From positions 1 to 61,972 of the forward strand of contig NZ_NFJB01000022.1 of assembly GCF_002159645.1 (NCBI RefSeq): DNA of 61,972 nucleotides, in the 5' to 3' direction. Below the pieces are notes generated by a model that was not told the origin of the DNA, searched no databases, and was given only the letters and a program-made list of their open reading frames with translations. Positions 34,779 to 43,344 of the stretch are shown here, piece by piece. The number at the start of each line of letters is the position of its first letter. Within the stretch, counting starts at the first letter, position 1. Position numbers and translations under genes: made by a program. Source of the DNA: Parabacteroides sp. An277. Its GTDB lineage: Bacteria; Bacteroidota; Bacteroidia; Bacteroidales; Tannerellaceae.

Positions 34779-35960
34779 ATGCCGGACTACAAGGTAAACT
34801 TCAAGGAACTCAAGTCACGTGTCGGTGTGACCGATGTGGCTTATGCCCTCGGCTACCGCCTTGACCGCAAGGCCGGTGTGGGACGTTACATCGAGCTGGT
34901 ATTGGGCGACGGACGGGATAAACGTGACACCATCATCGTCAGCCATCCCAACGACAGGGGTGCCCAGATGTTCTTCCGCCGGGACGGCTCCAAAGGGGAT
35001 GTACTTACGCTTATCCGTGAGAATCTGGATGCCTTCCTCGTCACCGGCAAGGACGATTGGCAGAAGACGGCCAAGGTCATGGCACGCTTCGCCAATATGC
35101 CGGAACCGGAATACCATGAAGATTGGGAATACCTGAAATCTGTCAAGGCTGCATCAGTTTTTGATGCCTCACGCTATGAAGTGAGGCAAATAGACGTGGA
35201 GCGCATTCCTCAGATCTTCCGCCAGCGTGGAATATCCGATGAAACGGTCAGACAATTTGCCCCATTCGTTTTTCTCATACGGGACAGACGGAACGGGAAT
35301 TTTGACGGCTATAACATCGGCTTTCCTTATACCAGTGCGGACGGTCAGGTGAAGGGCTACGAGATTCGCGGCTACGGCGGCTACAAGTCAAAGGCGGCAG
35401 GTACGGATTCCTCCTCGGCGGCATGGGTGGCCGACTTCTCCGGCGGCAATCCGGAAGCGGTCAGGAGCGTGTTCTTCTGTGAGTCCGCCTTCGACGCGAT
35501 GGCTTTCCACCAGATGAACAAGGGACAGCTGCACCCGGATGTGGCGTTGGTTTCCCTCGGAGGGACATTTTCCGACAACCAAATTATCAGAACAATGAAC
35601 CGTTTCCCGAACGCCAAGGCTTTCGACTGTTTTGACAACGACATCGCCGGACGTATCTACGGGCTTCGTATGATTGGCCTGCTGGAGGGCATCCCGATGA
35701 GAATCAGCAAGGCGGAGGACAGCCTGCAAGTAGAAGCCGGAGGCAAGAGTTTTACCGTCAATCCGGTAAAGGCGTTGCCCTCACAGCTTGCCGCACATCT
35801 GCCTGTCCATTATCGCTCCGGACAATGGCTGCCGCCCAAGGCATTCAAGGACTGGAACGACTGCCTCTTAAACAAGCCGCTGGCTCCGGTTCTCGCCCCA
35901 CGCAAGGAGGAACGCGACCGAAATCTAGCGGAGCGGAGAAAAGGGAGCCTTAAAATGTAA
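34779..35960 (+). CDS. Toprim domain protein (primase-like)
   Basis: 393 residues. The N-terminal part (to about 110) resembles the zinc-binding or regulatory part of conjugative primases (FKELKSRVGVTDVAYALGYRL, FRRDGSKGDVLTLIREN). The Toprim domain follows with VFFCESAFDAMAFHQ (catalytic Glu) and KAFDCFDNDIAGR (D-x-D). It probably primes the complementary strand of transferred DNA. No helicase domain is present. The gene is 18 bp from the ArdC-like gene. Confidence 0.82.
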   Translation: MPDYKVNFKELKSRVGVTDVAYALGYRLDRKAGVGRYIELVLGDGRDKRDTIIVSHPNDRGAQMFFRRDGSKGDVLTLIRENLDAFLVTGKDDWQKTAKVMARFANMPEPEYHEDWEYLKSVKAASVFDASRYEVRQIDVERIPQIFRQRGISDETVRQFAPFVFLIRDRRNGNFDGYNIGFPYTSADGQVKGYEIRGYGGYKSKAAGTDSSSAAWVADFSGGNPEAVRSVFFCESAFDAMAFHQMNKGQLHPDVALVSLGGTFSDNQIIRTMNRFPNAKAFDCFDNDIAGRIYGLRMIGLLEGIPMRISKAEDSLQVEAGGKSFTVNPVKALPSQLAAHLPVHYRSGQWLPPKAFKDWNDCLLNKPLAPVLAPRKEERDRNLAERRKGSLKM

Positions 35961-35977
35961 AGTAAAATTAAATATAG

Positions 35978-36715
35978 ATGAAAGCAAACAGACTGAAAAT
36001 GGCCGCAGGGGCATTTGCTCTGTTGTTGGTCGGAGGTAATGCATTTCCGGCATTCTCCCAACAGATAGACCCGGCACTGACCGGCGCGGTGACGGCACAG
36101 ACGCTGGAACTGAAAAGCCTGCACGACAAGCGCAGGAAGACGCAGGAGAAGATAATCGCCGCCGAAGCCGCCGTGACGGTCGCCCTCGACCGGGTACACA
36201 GCGTAGAGAATAAGATGCTGGAATACCTCTCCAACGCACAGGGGGCGGTGCAGAATCTCTACCAAATCAAACGAGCAGGGGAACTGGTGACGACCGAGAT
36301 ACCGCAGAACTGCAACCTGTTGCTCAAATCGGTGGGAAGTAACCTCAAGGGCACGGCGATAGCGGCCATCGTGTCGGACGAGCTGACGGACGCGGCCACG
36401 CAGATGGCGGCGCTCTATCCGTTCATGAAACAACTCGTGACTTCGGGCAGCTACGACGTGGCTGGGGCAGACGGGAAGAACGAGAAGCACAAGGTCAACC
36501 TGCTGGACTCTTCGGAACGCTACTACATCGCCAACGAGGTGGTGACCAGGCTTGAAACCATCAACACCGACCTGTTCATCCTGGCATGGCAGGTGCGCAC
36601 GCTCTCGTGGAACGACCTCTGGTTCTCGCTCGACCCGGAAGGATGGGCGAATGTGATGTCCGGCAAGAACATCATCGGCGGCATCGTGGCCGACTGGAAG
36701 CGTGGGTTCAATTAG
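35978..36715 (+). CDS. Secreted conjugation protein, TraI-type paralogue 3
   Basis: 245 residues with a signal peptide ending near AFSQ (about residue 27) and a helical mature part. The C-terminus, LWFSLDPEGWANVMSGKNIIGG, closely matches the protein at 16788. Length and signal are also alike, so it is a paralogue encoded outside the main transfer operon, between the Toprim gene and a zinc-ribbon protein. It may be an alternative pilus-tip or adhesin-like subunit. This is inference from the VirB5-like position of its paralogue. Confidence 0.65.
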   Translation: MKANRLKMAAGAFALLLVGGNAFPAFSQQIDPALTGAVTAQTLELKSLHDKRRKTQEKIIAAEAAVTVALDRVHSVENKMLEYLSNAQGAVQNLYQIKRAGELVTTEIPQNCNLLLKSVGSNLKGTAIAAIVSDELTDAATQMAALYPFMKQLVTSGSYDVAGADGKNEKHKVNLLDSSERYYIANEVVTRLETINTDLFILAWQVRTLSWNDLWFSLDPEGWANVMSGKNIIGGIVADWKRGFN

Positions 36716-36762
36716 AAAAATATAAATGATTCAATCGGTGAAAACAATCAATTCATACAATA

Positions 36763-37308
36763 ATGGAAACAGAAAAGAAAATCATCGGCCACTGCCCCCT
36801 GTGCGGCGGCAATGTGGTCAAGACCTGCAAGGGGTACCGCTGTGAGCATAACATCGGCGGCAGCCCTTCTTGCGTACTGAACATCAACGCCATCATCGGC
36901 AACCGCAAGATGTCGGACGCGGAGGTGGCGGTACTGTTGGAGAAACGCCGCATCCTGCTGGACGGCTTCGCCAGCAAGGAGGGCAAGGCATTCCCGACCG
37001 TGCTGGAGCTGACCGACGACGGCGACATCCTGATGCAGCCGGTCATCGGCAAGTGTCCGCATTGCGGAGGTGAAATACGGGTGGGAAGCCGGGCGTTCAA
37101 CTGCTCCAACTATGCCAACCAGAACGCACCCTGCTCCTTCGCCATCTGGCGCAACATCGGCGGCCACCAGCTCACCTTGGAGGAAGCCGTGGAAATATGC
37201 GAGAAGGGCATCACATCTTCGGAGCTGGAGATGTACCGGGAGGACGGCAGCATCTACCGCAAGCGGCTCGGCGTATCGCCGGACAAACTTCAAATCGTGA
37301 AGATATGA
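36763..37308 (+). CDS. Topoisomerase-type zinc ribbon protein
   Basis: 181 residues with two zinc-ribbon units: GHCPLCGGNVVKTCKGYRCE near residue 6 and GKCPHCGGEIRVGSRAFNCSN near residue 90. Such units form the C-terminal tail of type IA topoisomerases. Here they stand alone without the topoisomerase core. It is probably an ssDNA-binding accessory of transfer. The next gene begins in its stop codon (ATGA overlap). Confidence 0.75.
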   Translation: METEKKIIGHCPLCGGNVVKTCKGYRCEHNIGGSPSCVLNINAIIGNRKMSDAEVAVLLEKRRILLDGFASKEGKAFPTVLELTDDGDILMQPVIGKCPHCGGEIRVGSRAFNCSNYANQNAPCSFAIWRNIGGHQLTLEEAVEICEKGITSSELEMYREDGSIYRKRLGVSPDKLQIVKI

Positions 37309-37847
37309 GACCGGGAATGAAAATCTGGATAATACTCGTTTCCATCGTGTTGTTTTGGATCGGGGTGTTCTGCTTTGTCTGCTGTGCGGACAACTTGGAG
37401 AATCGTGCGACGGACATGGCGGAAAAGGCATTGAGGGCGTCGGTGCACAATCCCGAATCCATACGGATATTGGGCGTCAGCAAACCGGATTCCGTGTTCG
37501 GGCATACCTACATCACGCAGGAGGAGAAGATGGCCCTTTCCATGGCCATGGTGGAAATCAACAGGAAGGTGATGGAAGTGACGGACGGGCTGGAGGACTT
37601 CGACCCGGACGACAAGGAGACGGCCGCCCTGATGGAGCGGCAGATGTCAGCCATGTCGGGCCTGAGGCGGCTGATGGATTTCAGCGGCCCGCTTGACGGG
37701 AGTCCGCAACCGTTCAGCGGCTGGAAGGTCAAGGTTGACTTCGAGGGTGTGGACGCGGACGGACAGGGCTATCATTCTGAATACTGGTTCATTCTGGACA
37801 AGGAGGCGCAGTGCGTGGTGAAGTCGTTTGAGATACCCTTGCCGTAG
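37305..37847 (+). CDS. Membrane-anchored ICE protein of unknown function
   Basis: 180 residues. An N-terminal hydrophobic segment (about 5-27) includes the Cys pair FCFVCC, which could be a lipoprotein signal. The outer part has RASVHNPESIRILGVSKPDSVFGH and a C-terminal beta unit GWKVKVDFEGVDADG. This resembles the extracytoplasmic domain found in many small Bacteroidales secreted proteins. I do not recognise a family. It is the last gene before the structured leader region. Confidence 0.6.
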   Translation: MRPGMKIWIILVSIVLFWIGVFCFVCCADNLENRATDMAEKALRASVHNPESIRILGVSKPDSVFGHTYITQEEKMALSMAMVEINRKVMEVTDGLEDFDPDDKETAALMERQMSAMSGLRRLMDFSGPLDGSPQPFSGWKVKVDFEGVDADGQGYHSEYWFILDKEAQCVVKSFEIPLP

Positions 37848-37939
37848 AAGGCTAAGAATTTTATTCCTGGATATATTGAAATCTCGGTGTCATCGGTTAT
37901 GGCATCGGGATTTCCTGTTCTTGAACCTATGGGCGTTCC

Positions 37940-38175
37940 GCTCCGGCAGATTTTCCGCTACAAAGCAACGGAAGGCCGTGGCGGCGGCGAACGACGCTCC
38001 TCTTGCCTGCGTGGAAAGCGTCCGGCAGCCTTCCGCGATTTGTGCCAAATCGGGTATTCCGGCCTCTTTCCACTGGTCACGTCCGCCTTTTGCCCCTTGC
38101 GCCTTCCGTCATGCCGTACCGTAAAATCCCGGAGCGGAAGCCGCAAGGCTTCAAACAAAAGGGAAAAAGATTAGA
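37940..38175 (+). ncRNA. Structured leader element, copy A
   Basis: The 347-bp gap 37848-38194 has no credible gene. It contains blocks shared with 60640-60900: TTTTCCGC-CAAA near 37952, CCTTCCGC at 38029, a CGATTTG/CAAATCG hairpin (38036-38052), GGGTATTCCG at 38052, GTAAAA at 38121, and a terminal hairpin GAAGCC-GCAA-GGCTTC (38137-38152) followed by AAAAGGGAAAAAG. The paired bases of the last hairpin differ in copy B but stay complementary. It ends 43 bp before the next start codon, so it is probably a 5' leader or small RNA. Confidence 0.55.
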
Positions 38176-38194
38176 ACTTCAAAATTCAGACGTT

Positions 38195-38500
38195 ATGGCA
38201 ATAAAACTCATTGACAGAGAGGAAAGTGTCAGCTACAAGGGCTGTATTTATGAGCTTACCTTGTTGTGGGACAGGGAAAGCGTCCGCAAGTGCTTCTGCG
38301 GTATGCCGCCGTTTTTCGCCCACATCCGCAAGGACGGAGCAAACTTCGCTATAATAGATTGTTATTCAAACGACAATGAGCGGTTTGTCGTAAAGAAGTT
38401 CATGCCGTCCTTACTGGCAAGGCCGGACTGGCAGGTGCGCTTCGACAGGGACATCAACACCATACCATTTTTGGAACTGCTGGCAGGACTGCCGATTTAA
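38195..38500 (+). CDS. Small ICE protein of unknown function
   Basis: 101 residues from the ATG at 38195, the first start after the leader element. It has SVSYKGCIYELTLLWDRESVRKCFCG and a basic C-terminal half; no membrane segment. I recognise no family. It heads the operon with the PcfK- and PcfJ-like genes, 35 bp apart. Confidence 0.65.
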   Translation: MAIKLIDREESVSYKGCIYELTLLWDRESVRKCFCGMPPFFAHIRKDGANFAIIDCYSNDNERFVVKKFMPSLLARPDWQVRFDRDINTIPFLELLAGLPI

Positions 38501-38535
38501 CCGTATGGATTTTATCAACGTAAAAACAAGGACAT

Positions 38536-38961
38536 ATGAAAGGAACAGAACATTTCAAGGAGATTATCAAGAGTTATCTTGACCAGAGGGCAAAGGAAGA
38601 TGAGCTTTTCCGTGCCAAGTATGAAACCACGGCACGCACCATTGACGATGTGGTGACTTTTATCCTACACGAAGTGAAAAACTCCGGCTGTTGTGGTTTC
38701 TCGGACAGCGAGATATATTCAATGGCGGTACACGCCATAGACGAGCCTGACCTTGAAATAGGCAAGCCGTTGCAGTGCAGTGTGGTGGTTAACCATCATA
38801 TTGAACTGACGGAGGAGGAAAAGTCGGAACAGAGGGCACTCGCGCTCAAACGCTATCAGGACGAGGAGCTGCGCAAGATACAGGCACGCAATGCGAGGCC
38901 GAAAGCCCACAAGCCGCAACCGGAGAGCCAACCGACATTATCACTCTTTGACAACTTTTGA
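38536..38961 (+). CDS. PcfK-like protein
   Basis: 141 residues: FKEIIKSYLDQRAKEDELFRAKY at the N-terminus, NSGCCGFSDSEIYSMAVHAIDE in the middle, then a basic tail ending LSLFDNF. This matches the PcfK family named after the conjugative plasmid pCF10. In Bacteroidetes elements it is always found next to PcfJ, as here (2 bp apart). The molecular function is unknown. Confidence 0.88.
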   Translation: MKGTEHFKEIIKSYLDQRAKEDELFRAKYETTARTIDDVVTFILHEVKNSGCCGFSDSEIYSMAVHAIDEPDLEIGKPLQCSVVVNHHIELTEEEKSEQRALALKRYQDEELRKIQARNARPKAHKPQPESQPTLSLFDNF

Positions 38962-38963
38962 GC

Positions 38964-40241
38964 ATGAAACCGAGGAACAGATTTGAAAAGGCGGTGGCGG
39001 CTTCCAACGGGAAGCTGACCGCCCTCAGCCCCAAAGCTGTTGAATGGGCTGTAAGTAATGTTATTGTACATATCGCATTCCGCACGTCCAGCCATAACTA
39101 CACGTGCGGTGACTGCGGAGCGAAGTTTGACCATAAAGGGAAAGGCAAGACGGTATGTTGCCCTCATTGCGGACACCGCTTGCAGGTAAGGGACACGTTG
39201 AAGCGCAAGGAAGTGCAGTCCTCCTATTTCTCTTCCCTTGAAGTGGTGGACGGCTTGCAAGTTCAGCGTGTGTTCCTGCTGAGAGCCGTATGCCGGAAAG
39301 GAATGATGTTGAAAACGTCCTGCATGGAGGTGTGCCGCCTGTGGCTCAATGCCGATGGCAGAATTGCGGTGACATCAAGGGCGAGGACTTTGGGCTGGTA
39401 TGTGGACAGCTTTAATTGGTGTACAGATATTGACTTGAAACTTTTGTCCGAGGTGCATTGGGTGATTTCCGACACATACGTTTACCCCCGTTACAAGGTG
39501 CTTCCCGAACTGAGGCGCAACGGCATGAGAGGCAGGCTTCCCGATGATTGCCATCCGGCAAGGCTGATGAAGGCGTTGCTGACGGACAGCCGGATAGAGA
39601 CGATGATGAAGTCCAAGGACTTGCAGGCCGTGGCTTACTTTGTGAGCCGTCCGCTGGATTTGGACACGTGCTGGCAGTCGTACAAGGTGGCCGCACGACA
39701 TCATTACCGCCCGTCCGACTACGGCCTGTGGTGCGATACCGTCCGCTTGTTGGAGCAATGCGAAAAGGACATCCATAATGCTAAGTATGTCTGCCCTATA
39801 GACCTCAAAGCCGCCCATGACCATTGGCTGGACAAAAGGAACAAGGCGACGGAGAAGCGCAGGAGTCAGGAGCAGATGTTGAGAGCCAAGGCGAAAGAGA
39901 CGGACTTCTATAGGGAAAAGTCCCGCTACTTCGGGATTGTCATCAGCGACGACGACATTGAAATATCTGTGCTTGATTCCATAGAGGCTTTCCAAGCAGA
40001 GGGAAGCAGCCTTCACCATTGCGTGTTCCAATGCGAGTATTACGCCAAGGTGGACAGCGTTATCCTGTCGGCACACGACCGCCAGGGCAACCGCATCGAG
40101 ACCGTGGAATTCTCGTTGAGCCAGGGCAAGGTCATACAGAGCCGGGGGCTGTGCAACTCCAACACGGAATACCACGACCGAATTGTAGGACTTGTAAACG
40201 CCAACGCCTACCGCTTCCTGGAGGCGAGGACACCGGCATAA
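38964..40241 (+). CDS. PcfJ-like protein
   Basis: 425 residues from the ATG at 38964, chosen over a TTG two codons upstream. The N-terminal zinc-finger segment CGDCGAKFDHKGKG...CCPHCGHRL (residues 50-75) is followed by the PcfJ domain with EAFQAEGSSLHHCVFQCEYYAKVDSVILS near residue 350. PcfJ proteins accompany conjugation modules in Firmicutes and Bacteroidetes; activity is not established. A hairpin terminator follows at 40259. Confidence 0.88.
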   Translation: MKPRNRFEKAVAASNGKLTALSPKAVEWAVSNVIVHIAFRTSSHNYTCGDCGAKFDHKGKGKTVCCPHCGHRLQVRDTLKRKEVQSSYFSSLEVVDGLQVQRVFLLRAVCRKGMMLKTSCMEVCRLWLNADGRIAVTSRARTLGWYVDSFNWCTDIDLKLLSEVHWVISDTYVYPRYKVLPELRRNGMRGRLPDDCHPARLMKALLTDSRIETMMKSKDLQAVAYFVSRPLDLDTCWQSYKVAARHHYRPSDYGLWCDTVRLLEQCEKDIHNAKYVCPIDLKAAHDHWLDKRNKATEKRRSQEQMLRAKAKETDFYREKSRYFGIVISDDDIEISVLDSIEAFQAEGSSLHHCVFQCEYYAKVDSVILSAHDRQGNRIETVEFSLSQGKVIQSRGLCNSNTEYHDRIVGLVNANAYRFLEARTPA

Positions 40242-40258
40242 TTCCTTGAAATGTTCAG

Positions 40259-40292
40259 ACCCCGACCTGCGCCGTGAGGTGTGGGTCGGGGT
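40259..40292 (+). terminator. Terminator after the PcfJ gene
   Basis: ACCCCGACC (40259-40267) pairs with GGTCGGGGT (40284-40292). It lies 18 bp after the PcfJ stop and separates the ICE auxiliary operon from the convergent defence operon. Confidence 0.75.
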
Positions 40293-40325
40293 AATGTATT
40301 CCTTTGAGGTAAGAATTGTGCCGTT

Positions 40326-41180
40326 CTACTCCTTACTATTGTTTTCCTCCTCTATCAGGGCATTGCGATGATAACCGTGCCGCACAAAAGAGTCCACAAA
40401 AATCAATTCCTTGTACCATTCCCCTTTTTCATCCTTTTTATTTTGGAAGCGGAAAAATCCTCTGACGAATATTTCATTGTCATTCACAATCTTGCGGAAC
40501 CACCTCGAATCCATTACAATTACTTCCTGACCGCTCTCATTCCTGACCTTTTCTTTGCTTTTGTACCCCAAAATCTTATCATCCAATTTAGCGGTTGTTC
40601 CAACGGGTACGATGATTGTTTCTACCTTTACATATTTTTTAACGGCAAGATATACCATCAATTTGTTAGCCAACCTCTCATAAATTTGTTCCCGTTCCTC
40701 CTTATTCCCGGCAAAAAGCTGGTCATCTGCCGTCAATGTCGGCCACGTGTATATATGCCGTACATTGTCCTTGGTTGATTCTATGTAAAAATACATATAC
40801 AGGTTGCTAATGCCGCCATCCTCCCTGAACAGCCACACATGCAATGTGTCTTCTCCAAATCCATAAACAATCGTCCCGCAGTCTCTGGAAAGGAGTATGC
40901 CACAGACATTATCCTTGTAGAACTCTTGGAAAAGCTGATGGTCAATGCCGTAAAATGATTTTGCGCTTTTCTTCATGACTACCTCAAAAGAGGGCATGAG
41001 AAGTTCGGGTAAGCCCCAATCCGGTTGTGTCTGGCGGACATCAGACAGGAATTTCAGGCCATTGGCCAAATATCCAAAATGTTGCTTGTTGCTCAGCATG
41101 GGCACGCCGAATTTTCCTTCATCTTCCACGTTGTCAATATTGAGCAACCAAGATATGATAGGTCGTTTGCGGATTATCAT
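40326..41180 (-). CDS. Uncharacterised protein at the end of the defence operon
   Basis: 284 residues, soluble. Features: LLNIDNVEDEGKFGVPMLSNKQHFGYLANGLKFL at the N-terminus, CGILLSRDCGTIVYGFGEDTLHVWLF in the middle, and a C-terminal unit DSRWFRKIVNDNEIFVRGFFRFQ ending FVDSFVRHGYHR. This C-terminal phrase recurs in many phage and mobile-element proteins whose function is unknown. It lies 59 bp downstream of qatD on the same strand, so it may be transcribed with the defence genes or be a separate cargo gene. No catalytic motif is visible. Confidence 0.6.
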   Translation of the reverse strand: MIIRKRPIISWLLNIDNVEDEGKFGVPMLSNKQHFGYLANGLKFLSDVRQTQPDWGLPELLMPSFEVVMKKSAKSFYGIDHQLFQEFYKDNVCGILLSRDCGTIVYGFGEDTLHVWLFREDGGISNLYMYFYIESTKDNVRHIYTWPTLTADDQLFAGNKEEREQIYERLANKLMVYLAVKKYVKVETIIVPVGTTAKLDDKILGYKSKEKVRNESGQEVIVMDSRWFRKIVNDNEIFVRGFFRFQNKKDEKGEWYKELIFVDSFVRHGYHRNALIEEENNSKE

Positions 41181-41239
41181 AAGTCAATTGTATTATTATT
41201 CTATTTAAGGTGATAGTAGGGATACATTCTTTTTAATAT

Positions 41240-41929
41240 CTATTTTCTAATTGCAGATATAAGACGACTGAAATTATCATAAATGACATTTTCTCTTATG
41301 CCTATATTAGTCAGAGCATTACTAATTGAACAAACTTTATTAAAAGGGGCGTCTGTTTCTGTTAGAATGAGATTACGAGGTATGCGCTCAATTATTTTTG
41401 CTCCACTATTAGTCTTTGTCATTTTTTCATTGATAGAAAAATAATAGCCATGTTCTACTATCTTAGGAATTAGAGAGATAGGACCTGAATACCAATGGAA
41501 TATTACATTCTTAATGTCATAGGTAACCAACATTTCTAACAAGATTTTTTCAGCTCGTCTTGAATGAACACTTACTATTTTATTCTTTCCTTTTAATAAC
41601 TGTAATACTTTCTCAAAAACAAAAATTTGATCACCTTTAGTTTTTAGTCCTTCGCTGCTGAAATCTAGACCTACTTCACCGATATAGCTGGTTTTATCTA
41701 AATATTGGCTGAATAGCTGTAATTCATTTTTGTTTTCACTTGCATATAATGGATGAAAGCCTAATGCCAAACGTGAGAACTTATATTGTTTTAGATGCTC
41801 ATATCCCAATAAGAAATGGCTCGGTAGGTTTGTCATTCCTATCGAAATATTCTTTTTTGCCTCTTGTTGCATAAGATATTCTTCAGGATTTGGCATCATA
41901 TCAAAATGACAATGGGCATCTATATTCAT
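41240..41929 (-). CDS. qatD: QatD, TatD-like nuclease of the Qat anti-phage system
   Basis: 229 residues in the TatD metal-dependent hydrolase fold. The metal ligands are AHCHFD (HxH, residues 6-8), GEVGLDF (84-90), VHSRRA (His 122), FHWYSG (His about 145) and TETDAPF (Asp about 193). TatD enzymes are DNases. In Qat systems QatD is the fourth component and is needed for defence. It overlaps the qatC stop by 4 bp. The metal residues are intact, so activity is expected. Confidence 0.85.
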   Translation of the reverse strand: MNIDAHCHFDMMPNPEEYLMQQEAKKNISIGMTNLPSHFLLGYEHLKQYKFSRLALGFHPLYASENKNELQLFSQYLDKTSYIGEVGLDFSSEGLKTKGDQIFVFEKVLQLLKGKNKIVSVHSRRAEKILLEMLVTYDIKNVIFHWYSGPISLIPKIVEHGYYFSINEKMTKTNSGAKIIERIPRNLILTETDAPFNKVCSISNALTNIGIRENVIYDNFSRLISAIRK

Positions 41930-43344
41930 ATACCTGCTTTTATTTGTATTTCATTTGTTGCTTTTTTCTTAAGCCAATTGACAACTTGAGAATATGAGTG
42001 TAGTGCTAATGACGTGTACCCTTCTAACTCATGCTTTTCTATAATTCCGTTAAAGAATAGTTCTTGGCGAATTATACGTTCATTCATTCTGTTTTTTAGG
42101 AAATACAGAAGGGCGTTAAAATCCCTATTCCTTTTTTGATTTTTATCGTCAAGATTGAATTTAATACCGTGAAGAACATCTGTACCAAGCAATGCTTCAT
42201 TATCCATACCTATTGTATCTAATGCTACTCTTCTATATAGACATGGCAGACACATACCACAATGCTTTATTTTTGCATTGTGTATTTCTATTCCGCTTTT
42301 GTCCCAAAAAACATTGTGGCCACGTTTTGCACAAGAGCATGATAGGTCAACTAATGATTTAAAGATTGCTTTTTTCGATGCGTCTTGGCAACACTCTATA
42401 ACCATGTCAGCTTTTGATTTTAAGCGATATGGATTAAATATTGGGTTTGATACACCTATAGCAAACAAGGCTTTCTGTATGCGCTTGATAAATGTAGGAT
42501 GTGTAGTTCGAGTACTGCAAGAACTTCTTCTTCCACTATCAAGAGGTATGTTTATTGATATAGTTCCATTTTCTGGAACTATCAATTGACATTGTGGAGA
42601 TATTTTGTTTGCAACATATATTCCTGCTGCAAAAAATAATAAGGAACGTGAGCGGAATGTACTCTCTGTGGGAGTTCCTTTAATATTCCAAGAACGAGGT
42701 TTGAGCCCTGCATTCAGCAATACTTGCTCATATTTATTCGATAAAATATTGTTTTCTTTACAATATTCCAATATGCCTTTTTGATCACTATGCTCTTTGC
42801 CCAGCTCCATATGCGAAACAAGTAATATCTTTTTATCAGTGGAAAGTGTACTTGCTTCGTCTATAAATCCAATCAATGAATCTAAACCTCCTGAGAACAA
42901 TGCAACCTTTTCAAAAGACTGTGAATCATATCCCTTCACTTTTTTAGTTGGATTATAAGAGTATGAATCTGTTTGAACAAAGTGAATATCCCAATTGTCG
43001 CCCGTAAGGAAACTAATTGCACTATTAAAAGCTTCACGGCCTTTGTTCATATCCTCAAGATTGATTACAGGAACGTCCAATAACACCAAATTTCGTTTCC
43101 ATCCATCATCCGAATTTGACAAACGATGCACAGCTCTATCTACATTATACACAATCATGGATAGAACTAATAAATCAAAGGCGACAGATGATGTATCCCG
43201 TGAAAATTCCCATAATTGTTTGGGATTAAACTTTGCGTTTACAGAACGAACTCTTCCGTCATTTCCTTGAAATGAAAGAGTGAACAAGCCGAAGACTTCA
43301 CTTGTTTCTGACGGAGTATAATTGATTTTTATTATTGTTTCCAT
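41926..43344 (-). CDS. qatC: QatC, QueC-like protein of the Qat system
   Basis: 472 residues. The PP-loop SGGLDS (151-156, after KVALF) binds ATP as in QueC, the 7-cyano-7-deazaguanine synthase. A Cys cluster (SCSCAKRG and HCGMCLPCLYRRVAL, about 330-370) matches the zinc site of QueC-like enzymes. The N-terminal 145 residues are specific to QatC. It may modify a base or protein with a deazaguanine-type chemistry; the real substrate is not known. It overlaps qatB by 13 bp and qatD by 4 bp. Confidence 0.88.
   Translation of the reverse strand: METIIKINYTPSETSEVFGLFTLSFQGNDGRVRSVNAKFNPKQLWEFSRDTSSVAFDLLVLSMIVYNVDRAVHRLSNSDDGWKRNLVLLDVPVINLEDMNKGREAFNSAISFLTGDNWDIHFVQTDSYSYNPTKKVKGYDSQSFEKVALFSGGLDSLIGFIDEASTLSTDKKILLVSHMELGKEHSDQKGILEYCKENNILSNKYEQVLLNAGLKPRSWNIKGTPTESTFRSRSLLFFAAGIYVANKISPQCQLIVPENGTISINIPLDSGRRSSCSTRTTHPTFIKRIQKALFAIGVSNPIFNPYRLKSKADMVIECCQDASKKAIFKSLVDLSCSCAKRGHNVFWDKSGIEIHNAKIKHCGMCLPCLYRRVALDTIGMDNEALLGTDVLHGIKFNLDDKNQKRNRDFNALLYFLKNRMNERIIRQELFFNGIIEKHELEGYTSLALHSYSQVVNWLKKKATNEIQIKAGI

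Noticed and set aside
37887-38174. Open frames within the leader region at 37828-38174
   Set aside because: They are not conserved between the two leader copies, overlap in several frames, and the shared features are hairpins and blocks and not codons.
41926-43344. Housekeeping queuosine synthesis gene queC
   Set aside because: It has a 145-residue N-terminal extension and lies between QatB- and TatD-like genes; other queuosine genes are absent, so the Qat assignment fits better.
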